From the NCBI GenBank assembly GCA_035555315.1, contig DATMGU010000117.1, positions 11,577 through 75,576 on the forward strand: DNA of 64,000 nucleotides, given 5' to 3'. Both the position numbers and the translations under genes were made by a program. Shown piece after piece: positions 52,599 through 60,174 of the stretch; the first letter of the stretch is position 1, and each line of letters starts with the position of its first letter. This DNA comes from DATMGU01 sp035555315 (lineage in GTDB: Bacteria; Pseudomonadota; Alphaproteobacteria; ATCC43930; CGMCC-115725). Under the pieces are notes generated by a model. It searched no databases and was not told where the DNA came from. It saw nothing but the letters and a program-made list of their open reading frames with translations.

Positions 52599-52638
52599 AG
52601 CGACGGGCGAGCGCTTCGAGATCCGGAGGGGTCGACAT
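52192..52638 (-). pseudogene. N-terminal coiled-coil segment of the PHA synthase-like gene, out of frame with the rest
   Basis: Starting at ATG 52638 this frame reads MSTPPDLEALARRYVDLWQ, then QFAAAATDPALSEGMAQWIGLFWP, a proline-rich linker, and a heptad coiled coil (GGELERIEARLAALEERIDSLAAQ). This resembles the N-terminal region of PhaC/PhaE-type and related hydrolases. After about nt 52265 the frame degrades and stops at 52192, where the catalytic frame (offset +1) has already taken over. A one-base deletion/insertion in the run near 52255-52275 (CCC- and GGG-rich) would rejoin them. Confidence 0.7.
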
Positions 52639-52716
52639 GCCCGCCACTATAGTCGCGGCACCTGCCGATGCAATCGGCGGACAGGGCGATGGTTGGCCCT
52701 GTCCCGCCTGCCCGGG

Positions 52717-52761
52717 TCCGAAATGCCCATGTCAGAAATGCCCGTGTCTGAAATGCGGGCC
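52717..52761. repeat. Three-copy 15-bp tandem repeat in the phaC-phaR intergenic region
   Basis: TCCGAAATGCCCATG, TCAGAAATGCCCGTG and TCTGAAATGCGGGCC run head to tail (52717-52761). They lie between the PHA synthase-like start and phaR, just upstream of the phaR palindrome. Confidence 0.8.
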
Positions 52762-52767
52762 GGTCTG

Positions 52768-52785
52768 TTATGCTGCGCAACATGA
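52768..52785. promoter_or_regulatory. Imperfect palindrome before phaR, possible PhaR operator
   Basis: TTATGCTGCGCAACATGA matches its own reverse complement at 14 of 18 positions and is centred on TGCGCA. PhaR proteins bind TGC-rich dyads before their own gene and phasin genes, so this is a reasonable autoregulatory site 31 bases upstream of the start. Confidence 0.45.
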
Positions 52786-52815
52786 GTGCACAATCGTCGC
52801 CAAGGTGACACGCCT

Positions 52816-53451
52816 ATGAACGCAAAACCGAACACCGACATGGCTCCGGTGATAATCAAGAAATACGCTAACCGGCGCCTCTATAACACCGCGACCAGCA
52901 GCTATGTAACGCTGGAGAATCTGTCCCGCATGGTGCGCGATGGCGGCGACTTCATCGTCTATGATGCCAAGACCGGCGATGACATCACCCGCTCCGTGCT
53001 GACTCAGATCATCGTCGAGGAGGAGCAAAAGGGCGAGAACCTGCTACCTATCGGTTTTTTGCGCCAGCTCATCGGCCTCTACGGCGACAACATGCAATGG
53101 CTGGTGCCCCGGTATCTCGACTACACGATGCAGTCGTTTTCGGCGAACCAGGACCAGATGCGCCAGAAACTGCAGACCTCGTTCGGCGGCTTGTTTCCCT
53201 TCGGCCCGTTCGAGCAGATGAGCAAGCAGAACATCGCCATCTTCGAGAAGGCGATGAAGATGTTTTCCCCGTTTCCCGAGCGGTCGGGCGAACCCGATGA
53301 CGTGGCCGAGCCTTCGCCGCCGCCGCCAGCGACGCCGGCCGCCCAGGACAGCATCCGGGAACTGACCAACCGCCTTAACACGCTGCAATCGCAGCTCGAC
53401 GCCTTGACCTCGCTGAAGTCGGTGGTCTCGAAGGAGCCGGTGAAGAAATAG
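52816..53451 (+). CDS. phaR: Polyhydroxyalkanoate synthesis repressor PhaR
   Basis: A 211-residue PhaR: the N-terminal DNA-binding region IIKKYANRRLYNTATSSYVTLENLSRMVRDGGDFIVYDAKTGDDITRSVLTQIIVEEE is diagnostic, followed by the PHB-accumulation region (LPIGFLRQLIGLYGDNMQWLVPRYL) and a C-terminal proline-rich linker plus coiled coil (IRELTNRLNTLQSQLDAL). It represses phasin and its own gene until PHB granules titrate it. ATG 52816 follows AAGGTGAC. Divergent from the PHA synthase-like gene. Confidence 0.95.
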   Translation: MNAKPNTDMAPVIIKKYANRRLYNTATSSYVTLENLSRMVRDGGDFIVYDAKTGDDITRSVLTQIIVEEEQKGENLLPIGFLRQLIGLYGDNMQWLVPRYLDYTMQSFSANQDQMRQKLQTSFGGLFPFGPFEQMSKQNIAIFEKAMKMFSPFPERSGEPDDVAEPSPPPPATPAAQDSIRELTNRLNTLQSQLDALTSLKSVVSKEPVKK

Positions 53452-53522
53452 GTCCCGATGAAGAGGGAGTGGGTGTGGGTCTAAGGCGTCGGATCGACGT
53501 CTGAAGCCGTGAGCCGGACCCG

Positions 53523-54335
53523 TCAGGTCGGATTGCTCTCGCTGGTATGCGCCTGCAGGAACCGCAGAACGGCCTGGTTGAAGTCGCGCGCCAGCACCTG
53601 CGGGAAGCAGTGGCCGCCCTTCGAGAACATCTTCAATTCGGCGGTCGGGATGATCCGCGCCAAGGCTTCCGACTGATAGCCCGGCGTCACCGCGTCGTCG
53701 TCGGCGCCGAGGATGAGCGTCGGCGCCTTGATCTTGGGGAGATCGCTGGCCCGATCGAAGGCCAGGATCGCATCGATTCGGCTCAGCGTGATCTCGGGCG
53801 TCGAGAACGTGGCCAGCGCCTGATGCTCGGCACCGCGCAGTTCCTCGTTGTTCTTGGTGATCCACCAGCTGGGATAGAGGAACAAGGTGGCCGACTGCAC
53901 ATAGGCGCCAGCCCCTAATCCCGTCAGGATCTCCCGGCGCATGGTGAACAGCCGCCGGAAATACGCGTCGGATTTGGTCCAGCTCGCGCAGATCACTGCG
54001 GTGGCGACACGCTCCGGATGGTCGATCGCCAGGATCTGGGCGATGGCGCCGCCGGTCGAATGGCCGACGATATGCGCCTTCTCGATGCCGAGCTTGTCCA
54101 TCAGCGCCAGCACGTCATTCGCCATGCCGTCGACCGTATAGCTCATTTTGACATGGTCGCTCTGGCCGATACCGCGGTGATCGTGCAGCACGACCTCATA
54201 ATCGCGGGCGAATGCCGCGACCTGATCGCGCCAGAAGCCGCTGTGGCCACTGAGGCCTGAAATCAAGAGAACGGGAAAGCCAGCGCCGTGCCGCTCTACA
54301 TAGAGGCTGCAATCGCCAATCGACACTCTCGGCAT
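53523..54335 (-). CDS. Alpha/beta fold hydrolase (RutD/enol-lactonase-like)
   Basis: A 270-residue alpha/beta hydrolase. Oxyanion region LLISGLSGHSGFW, HDHRGIGQSD, nucleophile Ser in VGHSTGGAIAQ, Asp in LILGADDDAVTPG and His in KGGHCFPQVL. The pattern resembles RutD (aminoacrylate hydrolase) and 3-oxoadipate enol-lactonases. ATG 54335 is preceded by GAGGTAGCTCC. Proximity to PHA genes might hint at a depolymerase-type role, but there is no specific sequence evidence. Confidence 0.85.
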   Translation of the reverse strand: MPRVSIGDCSLYVERHGAGFPVLLISGLSGHSGFWRDQVAAFARDYEVVLHDHRGIGQSDHVKMSYTVDGMANDVLALMDKLGIEKAHIVGHSTGGAIAQILAIDHPERVATAVICASWTKSDAYFRRLFTMRREILTGLGAGAYVQSATLFLYPSWWITKNNEELRGAEHQALATFSTPEITLSRIDAILAFDRASDLPKIKAPTLILGADDDAVTPGYQSEALARIIPTAELKMFSKGGHCFPQVLARDFNQAVLRFLQAHTSESNPT

Positions 54336-54736
54336 GGAGCTACCTCGACGGAGATAAAAAGGATTCTGTGCGGTCGGTATCACCGGCGGGCGAGGCGTGT
54401 CAAACCATCGGCGGGCAGGGCGGCCATGCATCGGATGGGGTTCTCAACCCGCCAATGGCGCCAATGGCGCCGGCCCGATGACCGGCCTGCCCTAAATTTG
54501 CCTCGACCGCGCATAGCGGCGACAGATTAGAAACCAGTGGTCGGGCAAAATTGGTGTATTGGCGGTTGCCCGCATTGTTTTCAGGAACCGACCGCCACAG
54601 TTCGCGTTAACCGATCGGGACGTGATCACCAGATCGCGTCTTTGGAGTATTCAGTCTCTTATATCCGGGCGCATGCCCATCCTGCCAGACACGGCCGAAC
54701 CCCGAGACGATGCCTTAGATGATGAGCGTGTAAGCC
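54336..54736. other. Intergenic region of about 400 bases
   Basis: No convincing gene. It contains a GCCAATGGC direct repeat near 54451-54470 and a near-perfect EcfG promoter at 54584-54608, with an untranslated leader of about 120 bases before the Xre gene. Confidence 0.6.
54584..54608 (+). promoter_or_regulatory. EcfG (general stress sigma) promoter
   Basis: GGAAC (54584-54588), exactly 16 bases, CGTT (54605-54608). This matches the EcfG consensus GGAAC-N16/17-CGTT of alphaproteobacteria without a mismatch. It points toward the Xre regulator gene at 54737. Confidence 0.7.
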
Positions 54737-55105
54737 ATGAAAAGAACGACGAGCCAAACTCAGGATATCGATCGACATGTCGGTGCGCGGGTTCGCGCTC
54801 GGCGCATCATGCTGGGCTTCACCCAACAGCAGCTGGCAGATCTGGTCGGTGTGACGTACCAGCAGGCGCATAAATATGAGCGCGGCATCAACCGGGTATC
54901 CGCCGGCCGGTTGTTCGAGATCGCCCGCGTCCTGACCGTGCCGGTCAGTTATTTCTTCGAGGGTCTGGAAACCGATTCCGCCCGGCCGGAAAGCCCGCGG
55001 GAGCGGATGTGCCTGGAACTGGCACGTAACTTCTCGCAGATTTCCAACGAACGGCACCAGGAGGCACTCAGCCAGCTGGCGCGCGCCCTGGCCCTGCATC
55101 ACTGA
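54737..55105 (+). CDS. XRE family helix-turn-helix regulator
   Basis: A 122-residue regulator with an HTH_3 domain: VGARVRARRIMLGFTQQQLADLVGVTYQQAHKYERGINRVSAGRLFEIARVL (residues 15-66), followed by PVSYFFEGL and a short helical tail. This is the alphaproteobacterial Xre type common in rhizobia and relatives. The likely EcfG promoter about 130 bases upstream would put it in the general stress response. Confidence 0.9.
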   Translation: MKRTTSQTQDIDRHVGARVRARRIMLGFTQQQLADLVGVTYQQAHKYERGINRVSAGRLFEIARVLTVPVSYFFEGLETDSARPESPRERMCLELARNFSQISNERHQEALSQLARALALHH

Positions 55106-55163
55106 CACTTAACGCTACTGACAAATAGACAGGGGTGTCGACCCACCCCGTCGCATGCGGAAA

Positions 55164-55189
55164 CGGCGGCCTTTCGACCGCCGCTTCTT
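55164..55189 (+). terminator. Terminator after the Xre gene
   Basis: CGGCGG (55164-55169), 8-base loop, CCGCCG (55178-55183), then CTTCTT. Modest stem between the convergent Xre and DUF1328 genes; AAA precedes it so it could act on both strands. Confidence 0.5.
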
Positions 55190-55219
55190 GCATGCCGAGC
55201 TGGCGGTGCCGAGCGATCG

Positions 55220-55396
55220 TCAGATCGTCGGCCGTCCGCGTCGGGTGATGCCCGTGACCAGGGCCAGCAAAAAGATCACGATGAAGATGAAGAACAAGAT
55301 CTGCGCAATGCCCGATGCCGCAGTAGCGACGCCGCCGAACCCAAGAAACCCGGCGACCAGCGCTATGATGAAAAAGACCACAGCCCAGTAAAGCAT
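55220..55396 (-). CDS. DUF1328 family small membrane protein (YtjA-like)
   Basis: A 58-residue two-helix membrane protein. MLYWAVVFFIIALVAGFLGFGGVATAASGIAQI is the family signature, followed by a second hydrophobic segment and a basic C-terminus TRRGRPTI. Such proteins are widespread, stress-linked and functionally unknown. Upstream on the minus strand is a GGAAC-N16-TGTT element resembling an EcfG promoter. Too short for ordinary length cut-offs but unmistakable. Confidence 0.92.
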   Translation of the reverse strand: MLYWAVVFFIIALVAGFLGFGGVATAASGIAQILFFIFIVIFLLALVTGITRRGRPTI

Positions 55397-55450
55397 AATA
55401 CGATCTCCGAAGCGGTTGTTCTACCGAAGCGGCGAACTGCTGATTTGGAG

Positions 55451-55475
55451 AACACCCATGCCAAATAGGGGTTCC
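55451..55475 (-). promoter_or_regulatory. EcfG-like promoter for DUF1328
   Basis: On the minus strand GGAAC (55475-55471), 16 bases, TGTT (55454-55451). One mismatch to the GGAAC-N16-CGTT consensus. It lies 55 bases before the DUF1328 start. Confidence 0.45.
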
Positions 55476-55535
55476 CAAATCGGTCGCTCGGGACTGGGCA
55501 AGGGACAGTAGCGAACCTGTCGTCTTCTGGAGCTA

Positions 55536-55660
55536 TCAGCTGAGCTTCTTGCTCATGTAGATGGTCGTTCCCCCGATGAACGGCTCCCGCCATCAACACG
55601 GTGTCCGACCCTCTGGTAGAGCGCGACGTTGGCCTCGAAGGCGGTGCTCGGTCTCGAAGA
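55536..55660 (-). pseudogene. Decayed GNAT acetyltransferase C-terminus
   Basis: Reading the minus strand to a TGA at 55538-55536 gives FEANVALYQRVGHRVDGREPFIGGTTIYMSKKLS (split here as FEANVALYQRVGHRV + DGREPFIGG + TTIYMSKKLS). The N-x-x-L-Y-x-R-x-G-x core and the MSKxL ending are characteristic of GNAT acetyltransferase C-termini. Upstream in the same frame there is no matching acetyl-CoA site, so only a fragment remains. Confidence 0.45.
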
Positions 55661-55788
55661 ACGGAGCGTCGATCGGCGGCCGCGCCAGGCCGTAGTACCG
55701 CATGCCTCGCCTCCAAGCAGACATGGCGCATCTACGGTCCGCCACCATTCAGCGATTGGCCGGGAGTCGGCCCTCGCCTGGCTTGGGG
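55661..55788. other. Intergenic remainder before the LVIVD gene
   Basis: Continuation of the roughly 390-base stretch between DUF1328 and the LVIVD-type gene. Besides the acetyltransferase fragment and the EcfG-like promoter I see no gene, repeat or RNA here; frames are short and inconsistent. Confidence 0.4.
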
Positions 55789-57447
55789 CTACCGTTGCTT
55801 GGGTTTTCCTCCCGCCACTGGCTGCAATGCGGCGCCGATCAACTTCAGGATCGTCAGGCCTGAACCGGCACGGTCGAAGTTATAGATGTAGCCGCGATCA
55901 TCCACCTCCCCGAGATCGGAAAACGTTGCTTTACGGCAGTAATGGGCGTTACCGCGATAGGTGCCGCAACTCTCCCGCGTATTCTTGTTCGGTGCCTGGA
56001 TGAAATAGGCGACGCGGCGCGGACGGTACGGATCGCGGATGTCCCAGACCTGTAGGCCGGCGTTGAACATCGAGGCGATCACCAGCCTGCCGTAATAGGG
56101 CGGATAGATCTGACGGTTGATCTCGTGCACGCCGAAACGCGCTCCCTTGGCGCAGAAATCTCCCGGGAACTGTCCGACATCGAGCGCCGCGATCGGCCAT
56201 GGCGCGCGGTCGTCGGTGATGTCGAGCAGGAACGGGTTTTTCCACGGTTGTCCCAAACAATCGTTCGTGGTCTCTTCGGAGGTGACCGCCATGAGGTCCC
56301 ACCGTTGCGGCTTGCCGTCGAGATAGTTCTGCTGCTCCTCCGGTATCGGCACGCCATAGATCGGGATCGCGGTATGACCGCCCTGGTTCGGATTGCTCGT
56401 AATGTAGCTGATCTGCGGATAGAGCAGGTCCGTCTGCGTCGGGCGTGTCGTGCACTGCGGTGAGGCGCCCGGAACCTGGCAGCCCTCGAGCAACTTCTGG
56501 CGATCCAGAATCTGGAAGACGCCATCGGAATCGACACCATACGCGAGATAGACGCGGTTCTTGCTCACCCCCGCCGAATATAACTGGTGAACGCCGCCAG
56601 GCGGGTTGGTCACGCCTTCGTAGCAACTCGGGCCTGGCGCGTTGGTGCAACTCAGCGCGGTCGCGACCGGCGCGTCGGGCTGTTGCCCGACCAGCCCGAA
56701 TTGGCGGATGAATACCGGCTTCGCCGGATCGCTGAGGTCATAGACGTACAGGTGTTGGTGCATCCCGCTTTCATGCCAACCGTCGGTCGGCGTCTGTGAG
56801 ATCGTGTAGGCGATGCCGGTGTCGCATTCCCACCAGTCGTGGTGCGTCTCGTTTAATCCGCTGATGATGACGGTGAGCGGCTTGGGCGCCGTCGGATCCG
56901 TCACGTCCCAGACTTCCTGGTTCGTCCGCCCGTCGTGGCGCAGCAGGTACCAGCGGTTTCGCTCGGCATGCGGCAGAGTGTTGCCGCCGCACACGGCGAG
57001 ATGCGTGGCGCCGCCGCCGCTCGGGGCCGGGATATGCGAGAGGAACCGCGGGTGTGCCACGTCGGTAACGTCGATCAGGGACGTGCCGTTGTCTTCGATC
57101 TTGCCGGTCAGCGGGTTCAGCGCTTTGCCCGAGCTATCGGCCATGTAGGCGATGTAGCGGCCGTTCTGGTTTTCAATCCAGCCATCGTCGGAGCTTGCGC
57201 GTCCTTGGTTGTCTTGGAACCCGAGGACCTGCATGTTCCAGATCGATTGCTGGTCCCACCGGTTTGGCGGTGGCACGGGCAATGGCGGCAGGCCCGCGGC
57301 CCCGCTCTGCCCCTCGTTCAGCACGATGGTTGGAACGTCTGGCCCGTCCGGAATGTAGGGTAGTGGCGCGGCGGCTCGGGACGCGAGAGGCCAGAGGCAC
57401 AGGCCGATGATGCCAACGCCATGCGCCAACCCACGCAGATCAACCAT
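55789..57447 (-). CDS. Exported LVIVD-repeat-like beta-propeller protein
   Basis: A 552-residue secreted protein. Signal peptide LAHGVGIIGLCLWPLASRA-A; the mature part has repeated strand motifs of the LVIVD type: IDVTDVAHPRFLSHIPAP, WDVTDPTAPKPLTVIISG, VYDLSDPAKPVFIRQF, LDITDDRAPWPIAALDV and WDIRDPYRPRRVAYFIQ. Several cysteines suggest a disulfide-bonded periplasmic or extracellular protein. Function is unknown. ATG 57447 follows GAGGG; a longer frame adds 19 residues. It is separated from neighbours by long gaps. Confidence 0.8.
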   Translation of the reverse strand: MVDLRGLAHGVGIIGLCLWPLASRAAAPLPYIPDGPDVPTIVLNEGQSGAAGLPPLPVPPPNRWDQQSIWNMQVLGFQDNQGRASSDDGWIENQNGRYIAYMADSSGKALNPLTGKIEDNGTSLIDVTDVAHPRFLSHIPAPSGGGATHLAVCGGNTLPHAERNRWYLLRHDGRTNQEVWDVTDPTAPKPLTVIISGLNETHHDWWECDTGIAYTISQTPTDGWHESGMHQHLYVYDLSDPAKPVFIRQFGLVGQQPDAPVATALSCTNAPGPSCYEGVTNPPGGVHQLYSAGVSKNRVYLAYGVDSDGVFQILDRQKLLEGCQVPGASPQCTTRPTQTDLLYPQISYITSNPNQGGHTAIPIYGVPIPEEQQNYLDGKPQRWDLMAVTSEETTNDCLGQPWKNPFLLDITDDRAPWPIAALDVGQFPGDFCAKGARFGVHEINRQIYPPYYGRLVIASMFNAGLQVWDIRDPYRPRRVAYFIQAPNKNTRESCGTYRGNAHYCRKATFSDLGEVDDRGYIYNFDRAGSGLTILKLIGAALQPVAGGKPKQR

Positions 57448-57815
57448 CGCAATCCCTCGATGCAGCCAAGCCGAAGTTATCCCACGCTTTGGGAGGGGCG
57501 GCAAATCCGCGGCCAGCGGCGCCTGGTCCGCATTCGGCTCCTGCCACTTGGGTTGCTTACCGCACTCTGGGACGACAGCATCTCAGGATCTTGACCCCTA
57601 TTGGAGCAAAATGACCACACGGAGCCTACGCCCCGTCGGGCGACTGGCTTTATCCACCAGCATAGCGTGTGGAAAGCGGCTGCCGATGTACCGGCAATTC
57701 CACAAAAACGCCCAATTTCGGCGCTGGAAACGGGTCGGCGCATACCCAGGTGAACGGTGACCGGCGTGAAACCCCCCGTCTTCCGATCTCCCTCCGCCGG
57801 CACTAGGAGGTATCC
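57448..57815. other. Intergenic region of about 370 bases
   Basis: Nothing I can support as a gene. Lower coding character than the flanks, no hairpin with a T-tract. It should contain the divergent promoters of the LVIVD gene and the small secreted protein. Confidence 0.5.
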
Positions 57816-58205
57816 ATGACCCGCATTCTGGCAGCGGTTGGCGCGATGGCGTTGCTGGCCAACCCCACCTTCGCCTTTGCGCAATCCACGCCATCGACCG
57901 ACATGCCGTCATCCGGCGCCCCTCAGTCATCCGGCGCCACGGCGCCCGATGCCACCGCGACGGACACCCAAAACATGCAAAGCCATCCGAGAAGATCGGC
58001 TCACGGCGTTCATCACGTCGCCATGCAGCGAGAGGGCTCCGAGGAGCGCGTGACGGCGGCGCTCAACGCGCTGGAGGCGCAGGGCTATACCACCTGGCAC
58101 GATGTGCAGCCCGAGGGCCAAAATGTCGTCGCCTATGCCACCAAGGACGGCAAGGAGGCGCATGTGGAAGTCACGCCTTCGGGGCAGGTGAATCCGACGA
58201 CTTAA
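57816..58205 (+). CDS. Small secreted protein with PepSY-like C-terminus
   Basis: A 129-residue exported protein: signal peptide MTRILAAVGAMALLANPTFAFAQ, a Ser/Thr/Ala-rich linker to about residue 60, then a compact domain VTAALNALEAQGYTTWHDVQPEGQNVVAYATKDGKEAHVEV that resembles PepSY-like folds. RBS TAGGAGGTATCC is strong. Family assignment is tentative. Confidence 0.75.
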   Translation: MTRILAAVGAMALLANPTFAFAQSTPSTDMPSSGAPQSSGATAPDATATDTQNMQSHPRRSAHGVHHVAMQREGSEERVTAALNALEAQGYTTWHDVQPEGQNVVAYATKDGKEAHVEVTPSGQVNPTT

Positions 58206-58271
58206 GGCCTGGCTTGACGCCAAGGGCGGGGCGCGAAACCCGTTCGCGTTCCGCTCGATCCCGGGTTTGGA

Positions 58272-59147
58272 TCAGCGGGTCGGGATCGGCTTGTCGCCGC
58301 GGTAATCGTAGAAGCCGCGGCCGGATTTTTTGCCGAGCCAGCCGGCCTCGACATATTTCACCAGCAGCGGACAGGGCCGGTATTTGCTGTCGGCGAGGCC
58401 TTCATAGAGCACCTGCATCACCGCGAGGCAGGTGTCGAGACCGATGAAATCGGCGAGTTCCAGCGGACCCATCGGGTGATTGGCACCCAGCCGCATGGCG
58501 ACATCGATCGCTTCGACCGAGCCGACGCCCTCGTAGAGCGTGTAAACCGCCTCGTTGATCATCGGCAACAGGATGCGGTTGACGATGAATGCGGGAAAAT
58601 CCTCCGACGCGACCGGCGTCTTGCCCAGTTTCACGGCAAGGGCCCGGATCGCGGCGAAGGTATCTTCCTCGGTCGCGATGCCGCGGATCAACTCGACCAG
58701 GGTCATCAGCGGCACGGGGTTCATGAAGTGCATGCCGATGAACCGGCCGGGCCGATCGGTGGTCGCCGCCAGACGGGTGATCGAGATCGACGAGGTGTTG
58801 GAAGCGAGGATGGCATCCGGCCGAAGCGACGGGATCAGCCGTTTGAAGATGTCGCGCTTCACCGCCTCTTTCTCGGTCGCGGCTTCGATCACGACATCGC
58901 TGTCGCCGAACATCACGTAATCGGTGCCGGTCTGGATCCGCTGCAACGCGGCGAGGCGCTCCGCATCCTCCAATTTACCCTTGGCGACCTGCCGGGCCAT
59001 GTTCCGGTCGATCGCCTCCAGCGCCGAATGCAGCGCCTCGCTGCTGAGATCCGCCAGCTTCACCTCGTATCCGGCCACCGCGCAGACATGGGCGATGCCG
59101 GTGCCCATTTGGCCCGCGCCGATGATGCCGATCCGTTTGATATCCAT
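58272..59147 (-). CDS. hbd: 3-hydroxybutyryl-CoA dehydrogenase
   Basis: A 291-residue NAD-dependent enzyme oxidising (S)-3-hydroxybutyryl-CoA to acetoacetyl-CoA. N-terminal Rossmann: IGIIGAGQMGTGIAHVCAVAGYEVKLADLS. The catalytic segment is FIGMHFMNPVPLMTLVELI (His and the following Asn-Pro), and the C-terminal domain has DFPAFIVNRILLPMINEAVYTLYEGVGS and MGPLELADFIGLD. It lies at the end of the EtfBA operon, where it can pass electrons from beta-oxidation. Confidence 0.95.
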   Translation of the reverse strand: MDIKRIGIIGAGQMGTGIAHVCAVAGYEVKLADLSSEALHSALEAIDRNMARQVAKGKLEDAERLAALQRIQTGTDYVMFGDSDVVIEAATEKEAVKRDIFKRLIPSLRPDAILASNTSSISITRLAATTDRPGRFIGMHFMNPVPLMTLVELIRGIATEEDTFAAIRALAVKLGKTPVASEDFPAFIVNRILLPMINEAVYTLYEGVGSVEAIDVAMRLGANHPMGPLELADFIGLDTCLAVMQVLYEGLADSKYRPCPLLVKYVEAGWLGKKSGRGFYDYRGDKPIPTR

Positions 59148-59226
59148 GATGCGCTCGATGTCCCGCCGCTGAAGCGGACCGTCATCGGTCCGCCCACCTT
59201 ATGAGTCTGTTAACGCCGCTGTCGGG

Positions 59227-60174
59227 CTACTTATCCAGTTCGGCCGCCAACTCCGGCAATACCGTGAACAGATCCGCGACCAGGCCGTAATCGGCGACCT
59301 GGAACATCGGTGCCTCCTCGTCCTTATTGATGGCGACGATGACCTTGCTGTCCTTCATGCCGGCCAGATGCTGGATGGCACCCGAAATGCCGACTGCGAT
59401 ATAAAGTTCCGGCGCCACGATCTTGCCGGTCTGGCCGACCTGATAATCGTTCGGCACGAAGCCCGCGTCGACGGCGGCGCGCGAAGCACCCACCGCCGCG
59501 CCCAGCTTGTCGGCGACGGCTTCCAGCAGATGGAAATTGTCGCCCGACTGCATGCCGCGGCCGCCCGAAATGATCACCCGGGCGGAGGTCAGTTCCGGCC
59601 GTTCCGATTTGGACAGTTCCTGACCGACGAACTCCGACACGCCGGGGAAACCCCCGGCGACGATGGTCTCGATCGATGCCGCGCCGCCCTCGGTCGGGGC
59701 CGGGGCGAAGCCGGTGCCGCGGATGCTCATCAGCTTGATGGGCTCCTGCGTCTGCACCGTCGCCAGCGCATTGCCGGCATAGATCGGCCGGACGAAGGTG
59801 TCCGACGACACTACCGCGCTGACATCGGACAGCATTGCCATGTCCAGTTCGGCCGCCACCCGGGGTAGGAAGTTCTTGCCCGACGTGGTCGAGCCGGTCA
59901 GCACATGGCTGTAGCCCTTGGCGAGGCCGGAGACCAAGGCGGCCAGATTTTCGGCCAGCGCGTGGCCCAGTTCGGGCGCCTCCGCCAGCAGCACCTTGGC
60001 GATGCCGGGGATCTTGGCCGCGGCCTCCGCCGCCGGCTTGGCACCCTGGCCCGCGACCAGAATGTGGATATCGCCGCCGCCCTGGGCCGCGATCGCCTGC
60101 GCCGCCGTCACCGTGTTGAGCGTGGCGGATTTCAGCGTGGCATTGTCGTGATCGGCAACGACCAGGATGGTCAT
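59227..60174 (-). CDS. etfA: Electron transfer flavoprotein subunit alpha
   Basis: A 315-residue EtfA. The C-terminal FAD domain contains SGGRGMQSGDNFHLLEAVADKLGAAVGASRAAVDAGFVPNDYQVGQTGKIVAPELYIAVGISGAIQHLAGM, the family signature, with the QVGQTGK and GAIQH FAD contacts. N-terminal domain follows the usual ILVVADHDN start. Its ATG shares one base with the etfB stop (TGATG). Carries electrons from acyl-CoA dehydrogenases to ETF-ubiquinone oxidoreductase. Confidence 0.96.
   Translation of the reverse strand: MTILVVADHDNATLKSATLNTVTAAQAIAAQGGGDIHILVAGQGAKPAAEAAAKIPGIAKVLLAEAPELGHALAENLAALVSGLAKGYSHVLTGSTTSGKNFLPRVAAELDMAMLSDVSAVVSSDTFVRPIYAGNALATVQTQEPIKLMSIRGTGFAPAPTEGGAASIETIVAGGFPGVSEFVGQELSKSERPELTSARVIISGGRGMQSGDNFHLLEAVADKLGAAVGASRAAVDAGFVPNDYQVGQTGKIVAPELYIAVGISGAIQHLAGMKDSKVIVAINKDEEAPMFQVADYGLVADLFTVLPELAAELDK

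Noticed and set aside
57580..57760. Possible insertion sequence remnant between the LVIVD gene and the small secreted protein
   Set aside because: One minus-strand frame looks weakly transposase-like, but I cannot find terminal repeats, a target duplication or a conserved motif.
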